From Symsagittifera roscoffensis (taxonomy: Eukaryota; Xenacoelomorpha; Acoela; Convolutidae), in assembly GCF_963678635.1 (NCBI RefSeq), contig NC_087067.1, positions 13,618,844 to 13,678,843 on the forward strand: a stretch of 60,000 nucleotides of DNA, given 5' to 3'. Both the position numbers and the translations under genes were made by a program. This document shows positions 1-9,508 of this stretch, one piece after another (position 1 is the stretch's first letter; the number at the start of each line of letters is the position of its first letter). The notes below the pieces were generated by a model. That model was not told the origin of the DNA and did not search any database. It worked only from the letters and a program-made list of their open reading frames with translations.

Positions 1-3000
1 GGCGACCAGTTAAGGTTTTGTTGTGACTTTCGATACCTGAACTCCGTCACGGTGAAGGATGCCTATCCCATACCTAGAATTGATGAGAGCCTCTCGAAGT
101 TAGGTGATGCGAAATTTTTTACGACTCTTGATTTAGGCTCGGCCTTTTGGCAGGTACCATTAAGGAAGCAAGACAGGGACAAGACAGGGTTCGCCTGCGA
201 GTTGGGTCTGTTTCAATGGAAACGGATGCCGTTTGGACTCTGCAATGCAACAGCCACGTTTCAGCGGCTGATGGCACACGCGTTGATAGGCGTGACGAAG
301 AAGTACGGCAACCTGGTAATGTGCTATGTGGACGACGTGGTAATAGCAACGCCAACACTAGAAGACCACATCGAGAGGCTTGACGAGGTGTTCGCGTGCA
401 TGAAAAGATCGGGGCTGACGTGTAAACCATCAAAGTGCGAGATACTCAAGGACTCGATTAAATACTTGGGCAGGATGGTAGATAAACACGGTATCAGACC
501 TGACCCAGACGCCGTGGAAGCAGTCCTAACCTGGAAATCACCGAAGACGGAGCACCAGCTGATGAGCTTCCTGGGTTTCGCCAACTATTATAGAGAATTC
601 ATCAAGGGCTATGCGGACAAGGTATACCCGATGCAACAATTAATGAGACACAAGGGCAAGAAGTTCACGTGGAACAACGCGGCAGAAGAGTCATTCCAGA
701 GAATAAAGAAAGAGCTGTGTGAGGCACCAGTACTGGGTATGCCGACTGAGAAGGGGATGTACGTGCTAGACACGGATGCGTCAGTAGTCGCTATTTCTGG
801 GATTCTCCATCAAGAACAAGAATGGAATGGGAAGACAGTCTTGAGACCAATAGCATACGGGAGCAAGGTCCTAAGTGACACAGAAATGAAGTACGGAGCA
901 CCGAAAGCAGAGATGTTTGCGGTGGTCACCTTTGTCGAAAAATACAGAGCATACTTAGGCAGTGAGCCCTTCAAGCTGCGAGTCGACAACCGAGCACTAA
1001 GCTGGCTGAAAACGTACTCAATGGACCAGAGCTATATTGGGAGGTGGATAGTTCGCTTGGATGGATACAACATGATAATTGAGCACAGAACACGAGATAA
1101 ACATCAAAATGCTGACAGCTTGAGTAAGAAGACGGAGTTCTACGAGAGGCAAGAACAAAGAGAGGCGGACAGACCTGAGATCAAAGACGGCTTCTCCTTC
1201 ATGGACAAAGAAACGTACGACAGTCTTCCACTCACGAGATGGCTGGACAAATCAGGCAAACCGATTGAAGATCATCCCGAATTGCCGAAAGAGCCTCTTG
1301 AAAAGACCATCTTGAAGAAAAGCAGAGGGATTCCGATAGGAATAATGCTCAAGTCCAAGATCGTGAGGGAAACACTTAAGGCAAAAGGTTATGATCTCAT
1401 CCAGGTAGAGGAGGGAACGGTCCGAATAGATGAAGACTTAATGAGGTTGCTTGAGAAACTATCAGATGACAAGCCCGTGATCCAAGGGAAAGGTCAGGAG
1501 GCACCGGAACTAACCATACTTCGGAGAGAAGAAACAGTGAACAATACTGACGTCTCAAAAGGAAGCATCACTGATAACAAGGAAGTTGTGCGATCACTAG
1601 TTGAAAAAATCCCCGAAAAAATTCTGGAACAGACAAAAGTCAGGGATAAGAAAGTAACATTCAGAGAAGAAGTTGAACACCTGGGACTAGATCAAGAGTC
1701 CGGGGAGTGGTCCAGATTCATGGAAGAAGACGAAACCGGAGAAGGGAAATTGTCCGGGGAGCGTGAAGAATGGGATGAAGACTCGGATGAGAGCAGCGAA
1801 GACCAAGACAGTCTATGCATGATACTGGCGGAAGAGAAGATAAGACAGCACGACAGGGAATTACAGACGGATCCATCTTCAGGGACGTACAATCTGGAAA
1901 TACAAGAGGTACGAGGTGGTGAAGAGCTCGAGAAAATAGCAGTTTCAAGAAAACCACTAAGGGAACTATCGTGCAACTCAAACGTCAGAACGAATCTGGT
2001 ACCAGAAGACGACATGAAAATCGTGAAAAGGATGATATGTGTGAAGCTGAGCGATGACATCCACAACCCTGGTGAAATGAATGGACAGATCATGGCGCTA
2101 AAGGAGCACGTTAAGGCGAGATACAGGCTGTCTGACCTAATAAGGGCCCAGAAGAATGACAAAATGACAAGTAACCTCTCCAAATGGATCCATTCGGGAG
2201 TCAAGGAGAAGGGGGAACTTGAGGAAGACAGCTACAAGATCTTGAGCCAGTTCTACAAAGAAAAGAGAGATTTACTTTATCACACAGCTGAAGGGGTGGT
2301 AGCGTGCAAGAGAAGAGATGAGGAAAAAATATTACACAAACACAACCTCATCATACTACCACAATTGTACCAAACGGAGGTGCTTTTCAGATCACACGAC
2401 CAGATGGGCCACCAGGGGATAGATAAAGTACAACAAAGGATACTTCACAGGTTTGATTGGCCGGGAATGAGAAAAGCTTGCGAGAGATGGGTGAATGCCT
2501 GCCTAGCATGCCTTCAAGTAAAAGACCCAAGGAAGATGAAGTTTCCCCTCAAGTCTGTCGAGAGTTCGGAATTCAATGAAGTGGTGCAGATAGACCATCA
2601 GAAAATCTGCATGACGGAGTCGGGTTATAACCAAATACTAGTTATAATAGATCACTTCACCAAGTTGGCGGAAGCGGTTCCGTGCCAGACAGCCTCGGCA
2701 GAGGAGACATGTGATCACCTGATAACGCATTGGATATCGCGGTATGGTTGTCCAATGACTTTCCAGTCGGACAACGGCAAGGCTTTTGTGGGGGACTTGA
2801 CAAAAGAATTGATGAAGAGATCACACATTGCTCAAGCGCACTCGACGACCTATCATCCACAGACCAATGGGTTGGTAGAGAGACAGAACAGGACACTGGT
2901 CAACATGCTCAGGGTGTACTGCTCGAGATACATGACGGACTGGGACAAATACCTGCCACAGGTAGTAGGAGCCTATAATAGTACTCAGCACTCAACGACG

Positions 3001-4707
3001 GGTATCAGTCCTTTCATGATGTTGACAGGCAGGGAAAGGGCAATGCCTATAACATTCTTCTACCCGGAGTACGAGGGGAAGAGGACGTCACCTCAAGCAT
3101 ACGTGAAGGAAGCGATCAAAAGACAACAAGAGCTAAACGAGCTATGTCGGAGAAACACGGCGCAAGCGCAAATGAGGCAACGCAAGAAATATGACGAAAA
3201 GATACTAAGAGCAAAGCCATACGAAGTGGGCCAATACGTGTGGGTCTTCCAAAATGTCATACCGCCCAAGGGAACAAAGAAACTACTCAAGAAATGGAGA
3301 GGACCGTTCATGATTACGGAAGTACATCAACAAGGACGGTTCTATCGCTTGAGTACAGGGCGAGCGGCACATTACGAAAATCTGAAGCCTCATGTCCCGT
3401 CCCCGGAGGACTGGTGCCTACCAAAAGACATGGAAGGTCTTGAGTACCTGGTGGTGGAACCAGCGTGCGAGGTGAATGAGAAAGGCACTAGAGAGAAAAA
3501 TGATGGTAATGAGAACTTGAGTTTGGACGACAACGAAAAGATAGAAGTGGAGTCGGATGCAGGTTCATTTGTAGAAGAAGACTGGAACGACCCAGAGCAA
3601 AACGAGGTACCGAAGTGGATGGAGCCGGATCGACCAACACCACCGGAAACCAGGACTGGAAATCGTAAACGAACAGGTATGAGGTACAATAGGTACGGGG
3701 ATGACTTCTTGATCGATAAGATACAGCCAGACAAGTTGGGCGATGAACTACTAAGCGCAGGCGAACTGGAAGCCGAAGAGGAATGGCAGGTCATTGACGA
3801 TGGTGGACATTATCCGCAGGATGATTACTCGACGCCAGAATTGGAGACGGATCTCGAGCAGAGTGAAATAGAAAGGAGGGAGAACACGAACTTGAGGATT
3901 CTAGAGTGGATGCGTGATGTCAAAGACGAGAGCCGCGAAGGACAAAGCATTCAGCAAATCGATGTATCAGCAGCAAATTACATGAAGACAGAGGACCCTC
4001 TTTTCGGATGGACAGCAACAGACAGGCCACTGGACATCTCCAAGGACAATTCAGACCCGACTACATCGACGGGGACGTCGATAAATATTTTTGTCCGGGG
4101 AGTGGGGGTAGGACTTACCCACACCGAAAATTTGATGATAAAGAAGCTCAAGGAAGTGAGGGAAACAAGCGGATTGGAACTGGAGGAAGAAGAACCAGAG
4201 CCTACCATAGGAAGGAATTTCAAAACGAAACTCGAAATACCCAATGAATACTCAGAGAACATCATGATAACGGATAGCGACTTCATCCTGTCAAACAGGA
4301 CCGGCGCGATCTGCATCACGGCGGACATGAGTTTCAAATCAAGATTGGAGGCTGACTTCAAAAGAGAGTACCAGAACGTAGAGTTTCTGTTCAGACAGAG
4401 GCCAGGACTGGGAGGCATAGCAGCGCTTCCACCGTCAGTGGCACAAGTCCCGGGCAAATACCTCTGCTTCCTAGTAACGAGAGTCAACGACAGAAACACA
4501 ATTGATCCCGAACACGTGATATTGGCACTGACAAGACTACGTGACTTCATGATTGAAAGAGGAATAGTGGAGGTCTCGATGCCGGTGTACGACCCAAACA
4601 GGGGCAAACTGAGCTCGAGGGAATTGTACGCTATCCTACATGTGGTCTTTGCAGAAACAGAGATAATGGTGCATCTTCACAAGAAGTACTACTTGAGCAT
4701 CGCCTGA
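1..4707 (+). CDS. pol: Pol polyprotein (RT, RNase H, integrase, macro-like domain), 5' partial
   Basis: Copies the element RNA into DNA and integrates it. The frame is open from base 1 to TGA at 4705; the first in-frame Met is at 52, but homology with copies B and C shows the true start lies upstream, in gag. Reverse transcriptase: MPFGLCNATATFQ and the YVDD catalytic box at 325-336. RNase H: DTDAS at 769-783, then NADSLSKK. An acidic linker of unknown role follows (about 1200-2150). Integrase: an H..H..CLAC zinc-binding N-terminus near 2390-2520, then the DD35E core with its second Asp in QSDNG and Glu in LVERQ, then a GPF module (KKWRGPF). The tail is acidic and ends in about 160 residues resembling a TARG1/OARD1-like macrodomain (about 4216-4704). 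No chromodomain is seen. Ty3/gypsy assignment is firm; the macrodomain call is inference. Confidence 0.95.
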   Translation, partial: GDQLRFCCDFRYLNSVTVKDAYPIPRIDESLSKLGDAKFFTTLDLGSAFWQVPLRKQDRDKTGFACELGLFQWKRMPFGLCNATATFQRLMAHALIGVTKKYGNLVMCYVDDVVIATPTLEDHIERLDEVFACMKRSGLTCKPSKCEILKDSIKYLGRMVDKHGIRPDPDAVEAVLTWKSPKTEHQLMSFLGFANYYREFIKGYADKVYPMQQLMRHKGKKFTWNNAAEESFQRIKKELCEAPVLGMPTEKGMYVLDTDASVVAISGILHQEQEWNGKTVLRPIAYGSKVLSDTEMKYGAPKAEMFAVVTFVEKYRAYLGSEPFKLRVDNRALSWLKTYSMDQSYIGRWIVRLDGYNMIIEHRTRDKHQNADSLSKKTEFYERQEQREADRPEIKDGFSFMDKETYDSLPLTRWLDKSGKPIEDHPELPKEPLEKTILKKSRGIPIGIMLKSKIVRETLKAKGYDLIQVEEGTVRIDEDLMRLLEKLSDDKPVIQGKGQEAPELTILRREETVNNTDVSKGSITDNKEVVRSLVEKIPEKILEQTKVRDKKVTFREEVEHLGLDQESGEWSRFMEEDETGEGKLSGEREEWDEDSDESSEDQDSLCMILAEEKIRQHDRELQTDPSSGTYNLEIQEVRGGEELEKIAVSRKPLRELSCNSNVRTNLVPEDDMKIVKRMICVKLSDDIHNPGEMNGQIMALKEHVKARYRLSDLIRAQKNDKMTSNLSKWIHSGVKEKGELEEDSYKILSQFYKEKRDLLYHTAEGVVACKRRDEEKILHKHNLIILPQLYQTEVLFRSHDQMGHQGIDKVQQRILHRFDWPGMRKACERWVNACLACLQVKDPRKMKFPLKSVESSEFNEVVQIDHQKICMTESGYNQILVIIDHFTKLAEAVPCQTASAEETCDHLITHWISRYGCPMTFQSDNGKAFVGDLTKELMKRSHIAQAHSTTYHPQTNGLVERQNRTLVNMLRVYCSRYMTDWDKYLPQVVGAYNSTQHSTTGISPFMMLTGRERAMPITFFYPEYEGKRTSPQAYVKEAIKRQQELNELCRRNTAQAQMRQRKKYDEKILRAKPYEVGQYVWVFQNVIPPKGTKKLLKKWRGPFMITEVHQQGRFYRLSTGRAAHYENLKPHVPSPEDWCLPKDMEGLEYLVVEPACEVNEKGTREKNDGNENLSLDDNEKIEVESDAGSFVEEDWNDPEQNEVPKWMEPDRPTPPETRTGNRKRTGMRYNRYGDDFLIDKIQPDKLGDELLSAGELEAEEEWQVIDDGGHYPQDDYSTPELETDLEQSEIERRENTNLRILEWMRDVKDESREGQSIQQIDVSAANYMKTEDPLFGWTATDRPLDISKDNSDPTTSTGTSINIFVRGVGVGLTHTENLMIKKLKEVRETSGLELEEEEPEPTIGRNFKTKLEIPNEYSENIMITDSDFILSNRTGAICITADMSFKSRLEADFKREYQNVEFLFRQRPGLGGIAALPPSVAQVPGKYLCFLVTRVNDRNTIDPEHVILALTRLRDFMIERGIVEVSMPVYDPNRGKLSSRELYAILHVVFAETEIMVHLHKKYYLSIA
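1698..1707 (+). other. Internal PPT-like decamer, copy 1
   Basis: GTCCGGGGAG is identical to the core of the polypurine tract before the 3' LTR (14518-14527). It sits in the acidic linker of pol and encodes ESGE. The same decamer is at the equivalent place in copy B (36245) and copy C (54879). Confidence 0.5.
1752..1761 (+). other. Internal PPT-like decamer, copy 2
   Basis: This is a second exact GTCCGGGGAG, 54 nt after the first, encoding LSGE. Copy B has GTCCGGGGAA at 36299 and copy C the exact decamer at 54927. Confidence 0.5.
4093..4102 (+). other. Internal PPT-like decamer, copy 3, preceded by T-rich tract
   Basis: This is a third exact GTCCGGGGAG, here read in a different codon phase (VRGV) and preceded by ATATTTTT, like the U-box of retroviral PPTs. 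Copy B repeats it exactly at 38517; copy C has one change (GTCCGCGGAG, 57263). Confidence 0.55.
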
Positions 4708-5215
4708 GTCGGGTACATGGAGGTATCAGGTCGGGTGTGAGGGAGGAGTCTTGAGTTAGGTACTGGGGTGCGGCGCAGGTAAAGGGATCTTAAGATGTGA
4801 TTGGCATGACAATTGAATTTTAAAAGAAAGAATTGATGGTGCTAAAACATAAAATGAATCTGCATGTTCTTAAGGGAAAATCCAATCGAATTGCTTTAAG
4901 TGATATGAGAATGATAAGATTTTAACCATATGGGTAGAAGGGGGGTCTCTAGGTTAGGGACGTGATATGCTAAGTTTTAATGAGCTTTCTGTTTTCAGAT
5001 CAAGTTTGAAAAACAAAGTTGAAAATCCAACTACACTCAAGCGAGTAACAGAAAGAGAGAATCTTGATTGAACACGCGATAATCCGAATCTACAGCAAGT
5101 ACTTGCAGGAGAACATTTCTAGGTAATTCTTGAGTTGGTAAGGTAATTCTTGAGCTGGTAAGGTAATTCTTGAGCTGGTTAACATCTACCTACATACATC
5201 CCGAAGTTACAAAGA
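4708..5215 (+). other. pol-ORF2 interval of element A with splice-acceptor-like site
   Basis: This is a non-coding, AT-rich gap between pol and ORF2. It holds GCATGACAATT at 4804-4814, also found in the ORF3-LTR gap. A 3' splice-site-like run (CTTTCTGTTTTCAG, ending at 4998) has counterparts at the same place in copies B (39410) and C (57733). Three 20-bp boxes follow (5122-5180). The arrangement suggests ORF2 is read from a spliced subgenomic RNA, as env is in errantiviruses; this is inference. Confidence 0.6.
5122..5180 (+). repeat. Three tandem 20-bp boxes with CTTGAG core upstream of ORF2
   Basis: The unit GGTAATTCTTGAGYTGGTAA occurs three times just before the ORF2 ATG at 5216. Copies B and C have related arrays in the same place, but with CTCAAG in place of CTTGAG. 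The role is unknown; it may be a protein-binding array or part of an ORF2 leader. Confidence 0.8.
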
Positions 5216-8200
5216 ATGGCAGACCGATTCTGGAACTCCGTGCCCGCGGTCCTGAGGAAGCCCACTCTTGATGAGCTGTACAGGCGCCTGAGGGACTTGG
5301 ACTATACCCAAATAGACGAGAGAATGGCGGTGATGCTGAATGCCATCCTCCAGTTGGAGGACCAGGGTGAGTGCAGGGAGTCTGCAACGGAGGCTGTCTT
5401 GATGATCGGCTACACCACCGAGGGAATATCGAACCAAGAACAGACCAGATGGTTGTCTTGGAATGTGGATGGAGGAGTAAGGGGTTTTGACTTGGCAAGG
5501 AATCCTGGCCTGAATAACAACACCGAATATGGCGCAGGGGAATTCCCATTACCGACTAGGCCAACAGTAAGGTCCACCAGCCAGAGCTCGAGTAGGGTGC
5601 CATCGATGTCACGAATGCAACAGACGAACGACCGAGGCATATCCGGATCTAGGTGTTCTAAAGAAAGAGCTCGAGAAGACGCAGAAGGAAAGGAATAAGG
5701 CAAACCTCGATCGGGATCAGGCAAATCTGGATCGGGAGAAGGTTCAGCTGGAAAGGGACCAGGCGGTCAATGAGCGAGACCAGGCTCTGAGGTTGCTTGA
5801 GATACAAAAAGCTGAGCATCAACAGGAGTTAAGGGTGCGGGAGAACGTCGCGAATCGTGATCAATTGAAGTCGGAGTTGGAAAGGATAGAACAGCGACAA
5901 CGCGAGCTTGACGCACAGAAGGGAGCCAGGTCAAACGAACGAGTGGTGACCAGCTCGAGGCCAGAGTCGCGCATGGAGGTGGATGAAGCTCCCAGGGCTA
6001 GAGGACGGTTCAACCTTGACCGCGAGGCCAGAGAACACATGAGTGAAGGGTTGGAGGTCTGGATACCGAATGACGTGACGCCTTCCCTGCGCAACCTAGA
6101 GACACAACCTGTACGTCCCCTGATGGATGTGGTGTTACCAGGATATACCCCAACCTCGACCTCGAGTGGCAGTCAGGTGAGCGGCTCCTCATCGCGCCTG
6201 AAGGAGCTAGGCGAGAAATTGCAGCAGCAGAGTCGTGAAAGATCGACAAGGCCAGAGCTTCCCCCAACTTGGAGGGAACAGCCGGTCAGGAATGTCGTGA
6301 TCGCAAGCTATAAGAAGAATACAGAAGGGAACTACCACAGGCACAATCGGCTGGACTGGAGTGCGGAACAGGGAGCCAGGAGGGACTGCTTCCATGACGC
6401 AGCCTGGGTGGAGTATCTAGCGCCACCTCGTGTGCCAGAGGGTGCAGTTCACCTAATTATAGGGGATAGCCTGGTGCGGGTGTTGACCCAGATACGGTCA
6501 CATTGGCAGACAGGAGTCTTGAGTTTCGCTGGAGCTGCCACGCCACAGATGTTGGCAACCCTGGATATGCTAGGGATGACCAAAGTTTACACAGTGACCC
6601 TGATGGTTGGGACCAACGACGTGTCAAGGGGAGAAGCGAGGAAGGTAACGAGGTTGTGCGACAAGATGAGCTGCCTTCTTGAGGAACTGAGGATCCAGAT
6701 GGACCCCATCCTGCTGACGGTATGCACGGTCCCCTACAACATGATGTTTGATCAGCACGCCCTAGAGATGAACCAGAAGGTGCGGAGCCTGAACAAGGTG
6801 ATCCGAGACATACACCGAAAGAGTGTGCTTCCTCTCAGGCTGTTGGACATAGCAGAACGTATGGAGAAAAAGGGATTCCCTGAAGACACCTCAAAAGATG
6901 GAATCCATTTCGATAGGCCAAGGGGAGCGGAGTGGCTGAACGATGTCTTCCAGGAACACATAAACACGCTAGAGGCGGACCTGCTGGAGACAGCCCAATT
7001 CACTTTAGGACCACCTCCCAACCCACCATTCCTTGCCTCGAGGGCCTTGGCTGGTCGCTTGGGACCGAGAGTTGACACTAGAGACAGTTCAAGGAGCAGC
7101 CAGACCAGATTGCAGAGTGCCACGCCAATGGAGTCTGAGGAGGTGACGTCATCAACACCTCCAAGCTCGGCGATATCCTCAGTGGTAGTGGCAGAGAGCA
7201 AACGGGAAAATAAGTCTATGGAGACCGCTCGCTTGAGATATCCCGAGAAGGTGAAAGAACTGGATCTAGAGAGTTTGGAATGCAGGCAAGAATTGGCGGA
7301 AACCCTGGGGATCGAACGAGTATCACACGAGGACTTGAATAGGCATCATTGCGTGGACTGGTTGAAAGCTCATGAGGCGCACTTCTCGAGAGCGAAGTTG
7401 ATGGAGACCACAGACCTGACGGGAATTCCCACAAAAACGATCATGGGACTCATTAATTACAGACCTCTCAAGCTGCTGGGGAGTCCGGGACTTATAGCAG
7501 AACCTCCCAAGCACCGAACTAGCATCGCCAGAATCAGGTTGGCAACCCCGGCACAGTTGAAGGTGGTAGACAAGCTACTCAATCCGGGAGGAACGGGATT
7601 GCCAGATGCCGCTTACGAAGGCTCGAAATTGGCGGAAGATCCCAGGTACGGGAAGCCCTGTGGGAGTACCCAGCTGGCCAAAACCCTGGCAGTATATGAT
7701 AGAGCAGACCCAGCTGCTGCGAGAGTAGTCATTGTGGCGGGATCAGACTTCGAAGGAACGTCTCCCAAGTTGTTCTGGCCGGAGACTTTGATATACTCTT
7801 TGCCAGGAGCTGAATTGAATCAGATGTTAACTCTGGTAGTGGCAATAAAGTCGGAGATGCCCTGTGAACCTGAACTGCTATTGTTTGCAGGGATGAATGA
7901 TCACCTGCACGCGATGGGACTTCTTGAGCCACTAAAGGGCGATGAAATTCCGACATCGAGGAAGATATGGGAAGCCATTCAAGCGTTGTTTGCGGCGATG
8001 AATGAAGTGCAAGAGAATGTTGTCTCGAGATTCGGGTCCAAGACGAAGGTGGTGTTTACCACATCCCCTGGATACGCGAATATGCCACCCGCCCTACAGT
8101 TCGTGTACGCGGTCTTGATCCTGATAGCAGAAGGGAGTGAATGGCGGATTCTAATGGCAGCCCCCAATCGGGAGTTGGAGCCATCGAGCCTGAGACTTCG

Positions 8201-9508
8201 CAAGTCAGAATTGGCGGCGGCATGGGCGGATATATCTCATGCACTGAGGGGCTTTTATGGACTAGCCGACATCCTGATCGTATTAGACGAGGTGCTCTTG
8301 CTAGAGATATCGAACTTTGCCAGGCAGCTCAAGTTCAGCCCAGTCATCGGGGACGATCACCCGGCGATAAGCAAATTAACGGCCAGCCTGTGGTTTCGGA
8401 GTATGGATGTAAAGATCACGAACTCCACCAGCAAGTCTAGAGGTCCCAGTAACGAGAGAAGAAATGTGGCCGAGACGGAAAAGCAATTAGGATCGTTGAA
8501 ATATCGTTTGACTCAAGAGAATGGCTGGTGGCCATTTTTGACACCAAGGTTGGAGAACGCCACGAATAAGACAAGGGAGGAAGCACCACTCCTCGTGAAG
8601 CAAGTCTGGAGTTTCCTAGAGAAGCAACTGGAGCTGGCCGAGGTAAGAGACATGACGGTGGCTAGATTTGTCTCGGCCGCCAATGAAGTGACAATCGCAG
8701 GGTTCTGGAGAGAGCACGCCAAAGGCGAATTGAAGACTCGGATGGATTACGAGATTCTCAAGTTCTTGAGTCCTTGCTGGGAGAAGGAATTCTTGGCAGG
8801 AGTATTCGGTACCACGGCGACTATCTTTGGAGCCTTCGTGCAGGAGATACTGGGCATGCCCATCAGCCTGCTCTTGGCCCTGTATTTGGTCTATCCCAGA
8901 TACTTGTTCAACATGGTCCAGCATACATGTTTAGTCGGGGAGTGGAGACACTTCGAGTTGATGGGTACCTGGCACTAGTGCTCTTGACCCATGGGGAATT
9001 GGTGTCGTTTCATCGGTTAATGGAATATGGAGAACCTCTGTCTATGGGGAGAGTCCACACGAGCATTGAAACCAGCTCCTACAAGTGTGCCGCAGGGTTG
9101 AAGACACTGCTGGTGCAATACCTCATGATGCAGAATCGATACATGACGGGTGAAGATGAGAACCCAACCTCGAGAGAAGAATGGGAGAAGGCGAACAGAG
9201 GGATGCCTCTGTTGACGGACCTGTGCCTGGCAATGAGGTCGGACCCAATGGGGATAATCCGAGGTCTAGAGGAGGTGGTGACCTGCATCTATGGTCCAGC
9301 AGTGACGTACGCGTTTCCAGATCCCCTGGTGATAACGTATCGTCACTCGGTGACGCACTTGAGTCTCATCAGCGTACTGGATGGTACAGCGCTGAATTGG
9401 TGTCAGCAGGAGGTGCTCAGGGCGCGTATGAGCAACACGGTACTCTTCGGAAAAGTGAAAGATGCCGAGATGATGGTGTGCAACTTAAAGGGGACAAATG
9501 CAATATAG
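5216..9508 (+). pseudogene. ORF2: SGNH/GDSL hydrolase protein, two frameshifts
   Basis: Starts at ATG 5216 (MADRFW, same start in copies B and C). The reading frame shifts near 5630-5640, where A has four extra bases relative to copy B, and again near 8913, where A lacks one G. The pieces are 5216 to about 5635, about 5640 to 8910, and on to TAG at 9506. After an N-terminal region comes a heptad-like coiled coil with repeated LDRDQAN units (5690-5900), then an SGNH hydrolase: block I IIGDSL with Ser codon at 6468, block III GTND with Asn codon at 6615, block V DGIH with Asp 6897 and His 6906. All catalytic positions are present. A second SGNH-like stretch follows (AGSD near 7740, GMND near 7893) without the GDS serine. 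The substrate is unknown. CR1-type LINEs are known to encode an esterase of this class, which makes a role in retrotransposition plausible. Confidence 0.85.

Noticed and set aside
3240-3420. Chromodomain after integrase
   Set aside because: Only the GPF module is present. The following region is acidic and lacks the aromatic cage pattern of chromodomains.
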